64,000 nt of DNA from FEB-7 sp963698265 (GCA_963698265.1 CAVOQC010000005.1:186001-250000); one strand, 5' to 3'; shown: positions 47,511-56,365, counted from the first letter of the stretch. The notes: generated from the letters alone by a model not told the origin. Numbers and translations are program-made.

Positions 47511-48218
47511 GTGCGGAAGGATTCCCTGCGGTCCGGCGACGTCGAGGTGCCCGTCGAGATCGCCATTCCCGCCGGGAAGCCGCCGCATCCGGCGGTCCTC
47601 TACGTGCACGCCCGGCGCGGCTTCGAGGACCCGGACCGCGCGCACATCCGCGCGCTCGCCGAACAGGGTTTCCTCGTCGTGGCGCCGGACTGGCAGGCGG
47701 GGCGCTTCATCGAGCGCTGGCCGCGCGCGCACGATCCGCAGACGGAGCGCGACGTGGAGGCCGCGCTCGACGCCCTCCTCGCGCGGCCCGACGCTTGCAA
47801 GGGCCCCGCGGGGATCGTGGGTTACTCGCGCGGAGGCTACTACGCCATCCGCCTCGCCGCGAAGCGCCCGCGCGACGTGGCCGCGATCGCCGCCTATGCC
47901 GGGCACATGCAGGACCCCAACGCCCCCGAGCCGGACCAGCTCTTCGGTGTGGCGCCGGAAGTGTTCAAGATCACCGCGCCCGTGCTCTTCCTCGTGGGCG
48001 AGCAGGACTTCGAGCTTCGCCGTTCCAACATCGGCCGCGCGTTCTACGCCCTCTACGAGCGCGGCGTGCCCGCGGAGCTGCAGGCCTATCCCCTGGCGCG
48101 GCGCGCCTTCGATTTCCGGGCCGACGCCACGCCGGAGGAGAAAATCGCCGCGCGACACGCCCGCGAGCGCACCCGCGACTGGTTGCGGCGCTGGGTCTGC
48201 CCCGCGAAGGGCCGTTGA
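47511..48218 (+). CDS. Dienelactone-hydrolase family protein with broken signal peptide
   Basis: Alpha/beta hydrolase of about 235 aa: IPAGKPPHPAVLYVHARRGF, nucleophile elbow GIVGYSRGGYYAIRL (Ser), acid LFLVGEQDFELR. The catalytic-His position usually reads GxHAF; here it is ARRAFDF, with Arg in place of His. Upstream, ATG 47441 has a strong ribosome site (GGGAGG) and encodes MGGARWLAILL. The next base is an extra C, after which the other frame reads FAASVTAVQAQVEVRKDS. The natural gene was therefore probably secreted and is now frameshifted. GTG 47511 is the longest intact start. Enzyme activity is doubtful. Confidence 0.8.
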   Translation: MRKDSLRSGDVEVPVEIAIPAGKPPHPAVLYVHARRGFEDPDRAHIRALAEQGFLVVAPDWQAGRFIERWPRAHDPQTERDVEAALDALLARPDACKGPAGIVGYSRGGYYAIRLAAKRPRDVAAIAAYAGHMQDPNAPEPDQLFGVAPEVFKITAPVLFLVGEQDFELRRSNIGRAFYALYERGVPAELQAYPLARRAFDFRADATPEEKIAARHARERTRDWLRRWVCPAKGR

Positions 48219-48275
48219 CCGGAGTCAAGGGCCGGGCGGACACGCACCGCAGAATGGAACTGGAGTTATCCGTCC

Positions 48276-49529
48276 ATGCCTGACAACTACGCCCTGTCGC
48301 TCTCCTTCCTCACGAGCCTCGCCATAGGCCTGCTGATCGGGCTCGAGCGCGAGCGCCACAAGGAGGCGAAGGCGGGCGTGCGCACCTTCGCGCTGATCGC
48401 GATGCTCGGCACGCTGTGCGCGATGCTCGACGAGCGCATCGGCGGCAGTTGGCTCCTCGTGGCCGGGCTCCTCGCGACCTCCGGTGCGCTGATCGCGGCC
48501 TACCACCGCGCACCGGCGACCTCCCCGGCGCCCGATGCGGGTGCGACGACGGTGATGGCCGCGGCGCTCACCTTCTGCCTCGGCGCCGCGCTCTGGCACG
48601 GCAACCGCGAGATCGTCATCGCGCTCGCGATCGTCACGACGGCGCTCCTGCACTACAAGTCGCAGCTCGAGGGCTTCTCCGCGCGGCTCACGCCCACGGA
48701 CATGGGCAGCGTGCTGCAGTTCGCGGTGCTCTCCCTCGTGATCCTGCCGGTGGTGCCCAACCAGGGCTTCGGCCCCTACGGCGCGTTGAACCCCTACCAC
48801 CTGTGGCTGATGGTCGTGCTCATCTCCGCGGTGAGCCTCGCCGGCTACGTGGCGTGGCGCCTGCTGGGCGGGAGGGGGCCGGTGCTCCTGCTCGGCGCGC
48901 TGGGCGGGCTCGTCTCGAGCACGGCGACCACGCTCGTCTACTCCCGCGGCGCCCGGGGCAAACCCGCGCTGGAAGGGACTGCCGCGACCGTGATCCTGCT
49001 CGCGAACCTGGTGGTGCTCATCCGCCTCTCGGTGCTCGCCGTGGCCGTGTCGCCGCGCATCCTGCCGACGATGCTGCCGGTGATGGCAGCGGGCCTCGTG
49101 GCCGCGCTGCCGGTGGCCTGGATCACGTGGCGGCGCCATGCCGACAGCGAGCGGATCGAGAACCCGGAGCTCACCAACCCGACCGACCTGCCGGTGGCCC
49201 TGGGCTTCGGCGTGGCCTATGCGGCGGTGCTGATGGCCGCGGCGTGGCTGAACGACCTCGCGGGGGTGCGCGGCGTGTACGCGGTCGCGCTGGTCTCGGG
49301 CCTCACCGACGTCGACGCGATCTCGCTCTCTTCGTTTCGCCTCTTCGGCGACGCGCACGTGACGGCCGCGGGCGCGGTGATGGCGATCGTGGTCGCGCTG
49401 TGCGCGAACATCGTGGTGAAGGCGACGATCGTCTTCGTGGCCGGGGGCGCATCCCTGGGCCGGCGCTGCCTGGGCGGCTTCGGCGTCATGGCCGCGGCCC
49501 TGGTCGCGGCCGCCTTCCTTTTCGCCTGA
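48276..49529 (+). CDS. MgtC/SapB and DUF4010 membrane protein
   Basis: 417 aa. The N-terminal MgtC-like part (AIGLLIGLERERHKEAKAGV, ALIAMLGTLCAML) is followed by a DUF4010 membrane domain (SVLQFAVLSLVILPVVPNQG, GALGGLVSSTATTLVYSRGA, DVDAISLSSFRLFGDAHV). MgtC proteins take part in Mg2+ homeostasis or inhibition of F-ATPase in pathogens; the role of this longer fused form is unknown. About 12 membrane helices. Confidence 0.9.
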   Translation: MPDNYALSLSFLTSLAIGLLIGLERERHKEAKAGVRTFALIAMLGTLCAMLDERIGGSWLLVAGLLATSGALIAAYHRAPATSPAPDAGATTVMAAALTFCLGAALWHGNREIVIALAIVTTALLHYKSQLEGFSARLTPTDMGSVLQFAVLSLVILPVVPNQGFGPYGALNPYHLWLMVVLISAVSLAGYVAWRLLGGRGPVLLLGALGGLVSSTATTLVYSRGARGKPALEGTAATVILLANLVVLIRLSVLAVAVSPRILPTMLPVMAAGLVAALPVAWITWRRHADSERIENPELTNPTDLPVALGFGVAYAAVLMAAAWLNDLAGVRGVYAVALVSGLTDVDAISLSSFRLFGDAHVTAAGAVMAIVVALCANIVVKATIVFVAGGASLGRRCLGGFGVMAAALVAAAFLFA

Positions 49530-49710
49530 GCAAGCGCCGCCGGGCGGGAATTGCGGGGCCTTGTCCCGCCTGTTCGGAACCTCGCGGCCGCACGGGCGCC
49601 TCGCCCCGTTCGGTTCCATCGGTAACAGGGCAGACGCGCGTCGGCTGGTCCGAGGCGTACAATGGAGTTACTCGCCCCTATTGCCTATTGTTAACATTCG
49701 TGGCCCGCCA

Positions 49711-50670
49711 TTGAAGACTGATTGTTCTCCGCTTCCCGAAACGCCCGGCCTCAACGCGGGCACAAAGGATGTCGTAGCGACCTGGTTGCCCGAAGCCTAC
49801 GGCGACGATCCCGCCGCGCTGCTCCGGCTGGCGGCGGGTCCTCCGCAGCGGCTGGGCGAGCTCGTCACCGACGCAAACCCGGATCACGAGGCATTCGTGG
49901 CGAAGGCGCTCGAGGACGCGCGAAAGTCGGGGCGCAGGGTCGGCGAGGCGCTCGTGGAACGGGGCGTGATCTCGAAGGCCCAGCTCGATGTGCTGCTTGA
50001 GTTCCAGCACCACCAACGCCAGGACACTCCCGCCGATGATCGCCTGCGCCTGGGCCGCATCCTCGTCTCCTCCGGCCAGATCACGGAATCGCAACTGGGC
50101 GAAGCGCTCGTGCTCCAGCGGCGGACCGCGCGCGCGCTCGGCGAGGAACTCGTCGCCCAGGGCCGAATCACCCAGGAAGCGCTCGGAATAGCCCTGCGCA
50201 CGCAGCGCCGGCTCGTCGTCGCGGCCCTCGTGGCTGCGTTGACGATGGTGAGCCCGGGCGCCGTATCGCCGGCGATGGCCGCGAAGTTCGCGACACAATC
50301 CATCGACTTCCGGATCGTCATCCCGCCGGTGATCCGCATGCAGGTGCTGCGCCACCCCGAGACGATCGAGATCACCCGCCGGGACGTGGAACGCGGCTTC
50401 GTCGAGATCGCTTCCGGGTCGCTCCTGGAAGTGACGGCCAACACGGCCTGGGGGGTCACCTTCGTGCCCAGTAGCGGGCTCGCGCGCTCCGCAAGGGTGA
50501 GCGGGTTTTCGGGCGATGTCGTGGTCGGCCCCGAGGGTGGCGCGCTCGGCGGGCTTCGCCCCATGAAGCAGAAGACCCTGTTCGACCTGAGTTACCGGGT
50601 CGAACTGGCTTCGGGCGTGGAGCCCGGCACCTACCCCTGGCCCTTCGCGGTCTTCGCGCACGCGGCCTGA
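49711..50670 (+). CDS. Putative c-di-GMP receptor: MshEN-type motifs, membrane helix, exported domain
   Basis: 319 aa, no known whole-length family. The N-terminal half has three copies of the 24-residue MshEN c-di-GMP-binding pattern RLGxxLxxxGxxxxxxLxxxLxxQ, starting at residues 76 (RVGEALVERGVISKAQLD), 113 (RLGRILVSSGQITESQLG) and 142 (ALGEELVAQGRITQEALG). The last two are separated by exactly five residues as in MshE. A hydrophobic segment follows (LVVAALVAALTMVSPG) with AMA-AKF after it, then a beta-rich domain (FRIVIPPVIRMQVLRHPETI) that should lie outside the membrane. c-di-GMP enzymes flank it (GGDEF, HD-GYP). The start is unsure; TTG 49711 is used. TACAAT at 49658-49663 is a possible -10. 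The function is inferred from motifs only. Confidence 0.72.
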   Translation: MKTDCSPLPETPGLNAGTKDVVATWLPEAYGDDPAALLRLAAGPPQRLGELVTDANPDHEAFVAKALEDARKSGRRVGEALVERGVISKAQLDVLLEFQHHQRQDTPADDRLRLGRILVSSGQITESQLGEALVLQRRTARALGEELVAQGRITQEALGIALRTQRRLVVAALVAALTMVSPGAVSPAMAAKFATQSIDFRIVIPPVIRMQVLRHPETIEITRRDVERGFVEIASGSLLEVTANTAWGVTFVPSSGLARSARVSGFSGDVVVGPEGGALGGLRPMKQKTLFDLSYRVELASGVEPGTYPWPFAVFAHAA

Positions 50671-50713
50671 GAGCAGCGGGCCGTCCTCGAGGGCCGCCCG
50701 CCCGCTGCGGGCG

Positions 50714-52417
50714 CTACTTCATCGCGTAGAGCTTGATCAGGTCCCCGCGCGACACCACGCCGCGGACCTTGCGCTCGTCGTCGGTGACGACGAGGCGCTT
50801 GATGCGATTGGTGTCCATGAGCATCACCGCCGTGCGAAGCGACTCGTCCTCGCGGATCGTGATGGGCGGCTTCGTCATGATGTCGTCGACGATCGTGCCC
50901 ATGCCCTTCCTCGCGCGGCGCTTTCGGATCACGGTCTCCAGCGTGTCGGTGACGGCGCTCTGCTCGAGGTTCATCGCCGAGAGGAAGTCGGCCTCGGTGA
51001 GGACTCCCAGCAGCTGGTCGTGGACGTCGAGCACCGGGACCCCGCTCACCTTCTTCTGGACCATGAGCGTCGCGGCCACCGTGAGGGCGCTTCCGGTGCG
51101 CACGGTGATGACTTCCTTCGTCATCACGTCGCGCACCTTCATCTCGCGCGCGTGGCGTGCGTGCGGCGTGGTCTCCAGGTCCTTGCCGATGAAGTTCATG
51201 TGCGAGGGCAGCAGCGGCACGTTGGGCAGGCGCCCCTTGACCAGCAGGTTCCAGTACACCCACTGGAAGGCGAGCTTGCCCACGTGGTTCATGTAGCTTT
51301 CCTTCAGGAGCGAGAAGGGCCCCACGTGCGCCATCGGGAAGGAGCCTTCCAGGGGCTCGATGTCGTAGTTGAAGTCGAGCAACATGGCCTTGTGGTAGCC
51401 CGTCTCGATGAAGCAGTTGGCGTGGCCGTCGAAGGAGGGCAGGGCGGGCTTGCCGTCGATTTCGCGAAGGAGGTTCTCCACCACGGTCTCCGCCTCGAAG
51501 TGGGCGACCGAGCCCGCCTTCGAGGTGGATACGTTGGTGTTGTCGCCGAGGAAGTAGATGAAGTCGGCGTTGCGGCTCTTGAGCGTTCGCGGGTCCGTGA
51601 GCGCGAACCCGGTGCCGTCGCCCAGCCCCGAATCGTCGATCACCTGCGGGCCCAGGTGGGGCGCAATGGCGCACAGCAGGTCGTAGTCGAGCGTGCGCCC
51701 GTCGAAGGACTTGAGCGTCTTCGCGCCCGCGTTGATCGATTCCGCGGCGAAATCGGCGACCACGTTCACGCCCTTCTCCCGGGCCATGTCGGTGAGGACC
51801 CGGTTGGCATTGGGCTTGGTGAACGCCCCGGAGTAGGGCGTTACCAGCGTGATGTCGATCGCCTCGCGCACGCCCTTCTGGGTAAAGTAGTAATCGGCGA
51901 GAAAGGCGAATTCGATGGGCGCCACCGGGCACTTGATCGGCATGTCGCACACGTCGATCACGAGCCGGCCCTGTTTCATCGACTCCAGGGCGCCGCGCAT
52001 CGCGATCGCGCCTTCGTGCGTGTAGAAAGTGTGCACGCTGTCCCTGCCCATGGGCTCGGCCATGCCCTCGACCTCCTCGGGCGCCACGCGGCAGCCGAGC
52101 GCGGAGACGAGGAAATCGTAGTGCAGGGTCGTGACGCTCGTCTCGACCGTCTTCTTTTCCGCGTCGATGCGCAGGATGTCCGCCGCGAGGAAGTTGATGT
52201 TTCGCGGAAGCGGATCGCCGATCGGCCGGACGAGTCCCTCGGGCTTGTCGTAGCCGTAGAGGCCGAAAGGCAGGAAGAGAAGCCCGGGCTGGTAGACGTG
52301 CAGCTCGGAGCGGTCGACGACCGTGATGATCCACTTCCTGAGATCGAGCTTGTGGCTGAGGAGGTTCGCGATGAGGGCGCCGCCGGTGCCGGCGCCCAGG
52401 ATGACGACCTGCTTCAT
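50714..52417 (-). CDS. Sulfide:quinone oxidoreductase-like flavoprotein fused to a CBS pair
   Basis: 567 aa. Residues 1-430 form an FAD-dependent SQR-like oxidoreductase: GAGTGGALIANLLSHKLDL, LHVYQPGLLFLPFGLYGYDK, Cys in ALGCRVAPEEVEG and VCDMPIKCPVAPIEFAFL, and a third in GHANCFIETGYHK, matching the SQR cysteines. C-terminal amphipathic segments attach to the membrane. Residues about 435-567 are two CBS motifs (KVRDVMTKEVITVRTGSALT; DDIMTKPPITIREDESLRTA) that normally bind adenine nucleotides. The fusion suggests sulfide oxidation to the quinone pool tuned by nucleotide level; this is inference. Confidence 0.88.
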   Translation of the reverse strand: MKQVVILGAGTGGALIANLLSHKLDLRKWIITVVDRSELHVYQPGLLFLPFGLYGYDKPEGLVRPIGDPLPRNINFLAADILRIDAEKKTVETSVTTLHYDFLVSALGCRVAPEEVEGMAEPMGRDSVHTFYTHEGAIAMRGALESMKQGRLVIDVCDMPIKCPVAPIEFAFLADYYFTQKGVREAIDITLVTPYSGAFTKPNANRVLTDMAREKGVNVVADFAAESINAGAKTLKSFDGRTLDYDLLCAIAPHLGPQVIDDSGLGDGTGFALTDPRTLKSRNADFIYFLGDNTNVSTSKAGSVAHFEAETVVENLLREIDGKPALPSFDGHANCFIETGYHKAMLLDFNYDIEPLEGSFPMAHVGPFSLLKESYMNHVGKLAFQWVYWNLLVKGRLPNVPLLPSHMNFIGKDLETTPHARHAREMKVRDVMTKEVITVRTGSALTVAATLMVQKKVSGVPVLDVHDQLLGVLTEADFLSAMNLEQSAVTDTLETVIRKRRARKGMGTIVDDIMTKPPITIREDESLRTAVMLMDTNRIKRLVVTDDERKVRGVVSRGDLIKLYAMK

Positions 52418-52518
52418 GATGGGATCTCCTCGAGGGAAACTCGGCGCCCCATTCTAGGCGCCGCCGGGTGCGGCAACTTGCGGTGGGTCAATCGCCCGGC
52501 AGGAGGGGATCCGGGACC

Positions 52519-54351
52519 TCAGTGCGGCAGGGCGTACTGCTTCTCCCGGAAGAGGCACAGGCATGCCGCCACGGCTTTCGCGTCGTACAGCCGGCCCGAG
52601 TTCTTCTCGATCTCCTGGAGTGCGGCATCGATTCCGAGCGAGGGGCGGTACGGGCGGTGCGAGGACATGGCTTCCACGACGTCGGCCACGGAAATGATGC
52701 GCGCCTCGAGGAGGATCTGCGCATCCTTGAGGCCGCGCGGATAGCCGCTGCCGTCGAGGCGCTCGTGGTGCTGCAGGATCGTTTCCGCCACCGGCCAGGG
52801 GAAGGACACGTTCTTCAGCACGTCGTAGCCCGCCTGGCTGTGCTCCTTGATCAGCTCGAACTCGGTGTGCGTGAGCCGCTTGGGCTTGACCAGCACCTCG
52901 GCCGGCGTGCTGATCTTGCCGATGTCGTGCACGTACCCGATGAGGCGAAGCCCCTTCACGGTCCCCTCGGACAACCCCATTTCGACGCCGATGGCGGCGG
53001 CCAGGTTGCCCACGCTGCGCTGGTGCCCGGACGTGTAGGGGTCGCGCAGCTCGAGCATGTTGGAAACCGCCTCGAGCGTGCCCTCGACGGAATGTTCCAG
53101 GCGTGCGACGTGGCTCTCGATGTCGCGTTTCGCCTTTTTTCGCTCGCCGATGTCCTGCGCGGCGCCGAGGATCACCGGCCGCCCTCGCACGATGGCGCGG
53201 GTCGCGCTTGCGCCGATCTCGATGCGCGCGCCACCCTCGCCGGCCACGACGAACTCCACATCCAGCGTCCTGCGCTCGCCCTTCTCGAGGGCATCGAGGG
53301 CGAGGGCGACCCTCGGCCAGTCCTCCGGCACGACGAATTTCTCCACGCGCTTGCCGAGCATGTCCTCGGGCTTGATGCCGAAGATCGATGCGATGCGGCG
53401 ATTGCAGTAGGTGATCGTCCCGCCGTCGATCATGAACATGGCCGCCACGTTGTAGTCCAGGATGCCGCGGAAGTTTTCCTCGCTGTCCCGGAGCGCCCTT
53501 TCGATCTCGCGCTGGTCTTCCAGGATGCTCAGCAGCGCCACCCGCGCCCGCTCGTTCTGCTTCGCGGACTCGCCGAGTTCGGCCTCCCGGCGCTTGCGCT
53601 CCGAGATGTCGTGGATGAACAGGAACACCTGGAGGCGATCGCCCCGGTTGCAGTTGAACGACAGGTCGACCTCGAGAAGCGTACCGTCCTTGCGCTTCAG
53701 GCGGCCCTCGAAACGCGCGCTGCCGGGGCAATCCGCGCTGGAGGGGAATGCATCGCGGATCAACCCGTTCTCCTCGGCCAGCAGGTCGGCGAGCCCCATT
53801 GCCCGAAGCTCGTCGCGGCTGCGGGCCGTCAGCGTGCACAGGGCTTCGTTGACATCGACGATCCGCCTGTCTTCGTCGAGCGCGGCATAGCCGTCCATGG
53901 CGGATTCGATGGCGACGACGTGGCGCCGCTGGAACTCGGCGAGATCGGCCCTGGCGCGCCGCGTCTCCGCCCGTCTTCCGGCTTCCGCGACTTCTCGCCG
54001 CACGGCCGGGGCGAGCCTTGCGAGATTGTCCTTCATCACGTAGTCGCTCGCGCCCGATCGCATGAGGTCGATGGCAGCCTCCTCGACGATGACGCCGGAG
54101 ACGACGATCAAGGGAACGTCCAGTTCCGTGCCGGAAAGCGCCCCCAGGGCCGACATGGCGCCGAAGCCGGGCAGGTTGAAGTCGCACAGGATCACGTCCC
54201 ACGGGCCCCGTTCCAGCGCCGCCCGGAAACCGGCCTCGCCGTCGACGAGTTCGTGCGCGACGGCGAAGCCGTCCTGCTCGAGCCTTCGGACGACCAGCGC
54301 GGCATCGCTCGCATTGTCCTCGACGAGCAGCGCGGAAAGCGGAATCTTCAT
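52519..54351 (-). CDS. REC-PAS-PAS-HD-GYP protein (c-di-GMP phosphodiesterase)
   Basis: About 610 aa. The receiver domain LSALLVEDNASDAALVVRRL with phospho-Asp in DVILCDFNLPG is followed by two PAS domains (near AIESAMDGYAALDEDRRIVD and ILDYNVAAMFMIDGGTITYC). The HD-GYP domain HQRSVGNLAAAIGVEMGL, HDIGKISTPAEVLVKP, HHERLDGSGYPRGL hydrolyses c-di-GMP. It is the last gene of the sensory operon 57987-52519. Start ATG 54351; an ATG at 54366 is also in frame and overlaps the upstream gene's stop. Confidence 0.93.
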   Translation of the reverse strand: MKIPLSALLVEDNASDAALVVRRLEQDGFAVAHELVDGEAGFRAALERGPWDVILCDFNLPGFGAMSALGALSGTELDVPLIVVSGVIVEEAAIDLMRSGASDYVMKDNLARLAPAVRREVAEAGRRAETRRARADLAEFQRRHVVAIESAMDGYAALDEDRRIVDVNEALCTLTARSRDELRAMGLADLLAEENGLIRDAFPSSADCPGSARFEGRLKRKDGTLLEVDLSFNCNRGDRLQVFLFIHDISERKRREAELGESAKQNERARVALLSILEDQREIERALRDSEENFRGILDYNVAAMFMIDGGTITYCNRRIASIFGIKPEDMLGKRVEKFVVPEDWPRVALALDALEKGERRTLDVEFVVAGEGGARIEIGASATRAIVRGRPVILGAAQDIGERKKAKRDIESHVARLEHSVEGTLEAVSNMLELRDPYTSGHQRSVGNLAAAIGVEMGLSEGTVKGLRLIGYVHDIGKISTPAEVLVKPKRLTHTEFELIKEHSQAGYDVLKNVSFPWPVAETILQHHERLDGSGYPRGLKDAQILLEARIISVADVVEAMSSHRPYRPSLGIDAALQEIEKNSGRLYDAKAVAACLCLFREKQYALPH

Positions 54352-54358
54352 GGCGGAC

Positions 54359-54661
54359 TCACCCATGGGGAGGCACGTTCACGAACAGCCAGTACAGTCT
54401 GATCCGATTCACCTGGTCGATGAAGCCCGTGAAATCGATCGGCTTGCGCAGGTAGCTGTCGGCACCCAGGTCGTAGGCGGCGGCTACGTCGACCTCCTCC
54501 GTCGACGAGAAGAGGACGACCACGGGAATCCGGCGCATTTCCGGATCGGCACGAATCCGGCGCGGAAGCTCGAACCCGTCGATGCCGTGCTTCTCGAATG
54601 CCCGGCGGGCGAGCGCGATGTCGCTCGGGTTGTCCTCGACCAGCAGGACGGGACGGGCCAT
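54359..54661 (-). CDS. Truncated response regulator lacking the phospho-acceptor segment
   Basis: 100 aa. It opens as a Rcp1-like single-domain regulator (ARPVLLVEDNPSDIALARRA, acidic pair ED) and ends normally (VVVLFSSTEEVDVAAAYDLG, DSYLRKPIDFTGFIDQVN, YWLFVNVPP). The part from about the second beta strand through the third, which holds the phospho-acceptor Asp (usually ..LLDLKLPKVDG), is absent: FEKHGI joins DGFELPRRIR directly. Roughly 45 residues are missing and the frame is kept. Its ATG shares one base with the upstream kinase stop (TGATG). It cannot be phosphorylated in the usual way. Confidence 0.85.
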   Translation of the reverse strand: MARPVLLVEDNPSDIALARRAFEKHGIDGFELPRRIRADPEMRRIPVVVLFSSTEEVDVAAAYDLGADSYLRKPIDFTGFIDQVNRIRLYWLFVNVPPHG

Positions 54662-56130
54662 CACGGCGTTGCTCCCAGGGTGAACTTGAAGGTGGCGCCC
54701 TCGTCCACGCGCGCCTCGGCCAGAAGGCGGCCACCATGCCGGGAGATTATCCGCTTCACCGTGGCCAGGCCGATTCCCGTGCCCGGGAATTCCTCGGCGC
54801 GGTGCAGTCGCTGGAACGCGCCGAAGAGGTCCCTCGCGTTCGCCATGTCGAAGCCCACGCCGTTGTCGCGGACGAAAAAGAAGCTTTGCGGCTTCTCCGC
54901 CCCGGTTTCCACCTCGAGCACCGAGCCGACCGCGATGCGCCCGACGGCCCGGGGCGCCGTGAACTTGCAGGCGTTCTCGAGCAGGTTCGTGAGCGCTATC
55001 TCGAGAAGTCGGGCGTCCGCCCTTGTCGCGAGGCCCGGCTCGATCTCGAACTCGATCGAGCGCCCGGGCATCGCCTTCGAGAGCCGATCCGCGACCGTTC
55101 GCGCGAGCGTGCTCAGGTCGACCGGAACGATCTCCAGGCTGGCGCGATTCACCCGCGAGAGCTTCAGCAAGTCGTCGATCAGGCGCCCCATGTGCTGCGC
55201 CTCCGTGCGCACCCGCTGGAGGTACTCGTGGGCCTTCGGGTCGAGGCCGGAACCGAAGTCCTCGACGAGCGCCTGGCTCCAGCCGTCGATGCCTCTCAAG
55301 GGGGCGCGCAGGTCGTGCGATACCGAGTAGCTGAAGCTCTCCAGCTCGTGGTTCACGGCCTCGAGCTGTGCCGTGCGGATCGCGACTTCCTGCCGCGTCC
55401 GTTCCAGCGAATCGACCATTGCATCGAACGAGCGAGAAAGCGCCCCGATCTCGTCGTCCGATGACAAGCGCGTGCGGAAGCCGAGCCTTCCTGCGCTCAC
55501 GGCCTGGGCCCCCTGGGCCAGGCGACGGATCGGCACGACCACGCTTCGAAACGCCACCACGGAGTAGGCGAGGGTGAGTGCGCCCAGCATCAGGACGAGC
55601 CCCAGGGCGACATAGCCCTCCGTCCGCCGGGCCTCCAGGAGGAGTTCGGTGCTTCGCTGTTCGAACTGGATCGCGTCGGTAACGATGTCCTGCGTGGCGA
55701 GCATGACCTGCGTCACCAGCCGGTCCTCCTGCGCATGCCACCGGATCGGCAACGCCTCCCCCTCCGGCAGTTTGTCGTACATCTCGACGAGCCTCGCGAA
55801 TGCCTCTGAAAGGTTTGCATTGCGCAGTCGCATCGACGCGAACAGCGCCAGCTCCGCGGCACCCACCATCGATTCGTCCGCGAGCAACCTGCCGAGCGTC
55901 GCCTGGCGCAATTGCCACTGCTCTCTCAACCGGGGTGTGCGGAACCGGAAATAATCGATGGCGATCAGGGGCAGCCCGCTCACGCCATTCGAAACGATCT
56001 GTCCCGAAAGGTCGTGTTGCTCAATCGCCGCCTGTGTTCGCCGGTCGAGCGCGGACAGGACGACGATCGCCAGTCCAACGGCGGCCACGGAGGCGATCGC
56101 GCCGAAAATGGCCTGGGTCCGGATACGCAT
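54661..56130 (-). CDS. Membrane sensor histidine kinase (phytochrome-like HisKA)
   Basis: 489 aa. The first membrane helix is AIFGAIASVAAVGLAIVVLS, a periplasmic region of about 150 residues follows, and the second helix is GYVALGLVLMLGALTLAYSV. Next come HAMP (VVVPIRRLAQGAQAVSAGRL), the H-box SFSYSVSHDLRAPLRGIDGW, N-box LTNLLENACKFTAPRAVG, and ATP site FVRDNGVGFDMANARDLFGA with GTGIGLATVKRIISRHGG. HK/Rcp1 pairs of this type normally phosphorylate a single-domain regulator, here the truncated gene just downstream, or alternatively the HD-GYP receiver. Start ATG 56130. Confidence 0.92.
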   Translation of the reverse strand: MRIRTQAIFGAIASVAAVGLAIVVLSALDRRTQAAIEQHDLSGQIVSNGVSGLPLIAIDYFRFRTPRLREQWQLRQATLGRLLADESMVGAAELALFASMRLRNANLSEAFARLVEMYDKLPEGEALPIRWHAQEDRLVTQVMLATQDIVTDAIQFEQRSTELLLEARRTEGYVALGLVLMLGALTLAYSVVAFRSVVVPIRRLAQGAQAVSAGRLGFRTRLSSDDEIGALSRSFDAMVDSLERTRQEVAIRTAQLEAVNHELESFSYSVSHDLRAPLRGIDGWSQALVEDFGSGLDPKAHEYLQRVRTEAQHMGRLIDDLLKLSRVNRASLEIVPVDLSTLARTVADRLSKAMPGRSIEFEIEPGLATRADARLLEIALTNLLENACKFTAPRAVGRIAVGSVLEVETGAEKPQSFFFVRDNGVGFDMANARDLFGAFQRLHRAEEFPGTGIGLATVKRIISRHGGRLLAEARVDEGATFKFTLGATP

Positions 56131-56135
56131 GATCG

Positions 56136-56365
56136 TCAGCGCACGATGGAAACGGCTTGCGGGCTGACCGCGTCGAGGGACCGGGCATCGACCACGTCGA
56201 GCAGGTTCGGAACCGCCTTGCGATCGACGAGTCCGCTGGCGATCGCCCAACGGGCCTGGTCCTCGATCATGAGGAGAAGGCCCTGGTCGAGCCGCACGAG
56301 GAACCGGTGCCGGCGAGGGCTGCCACGACGGCCACGGCTGCGGCGACGATCCGGACTTCCGTCAC
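56136..56365 (-). pseudogene. Small membrane protein, frameshifted
   Basis: A GTG at 56365 overlaps the stop of the upstream PAS gene (GTGA) and has the strong ribosome site GGAGGAGG. The first frame encodes TEVRIVAAAVAVVAALAG, a membrane helix, then runs to a stop. The adjacent frame continues with FLVRLDQGLLLMIEDQARWA, GLVDRKAVPNLLDVVDARSL and ends AVSIVR at a stop six bases before the kinase. One missing base near GGCACCGGTTCC joins them into a 76-aa protein. No family recognised. Confidence 0.6.
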
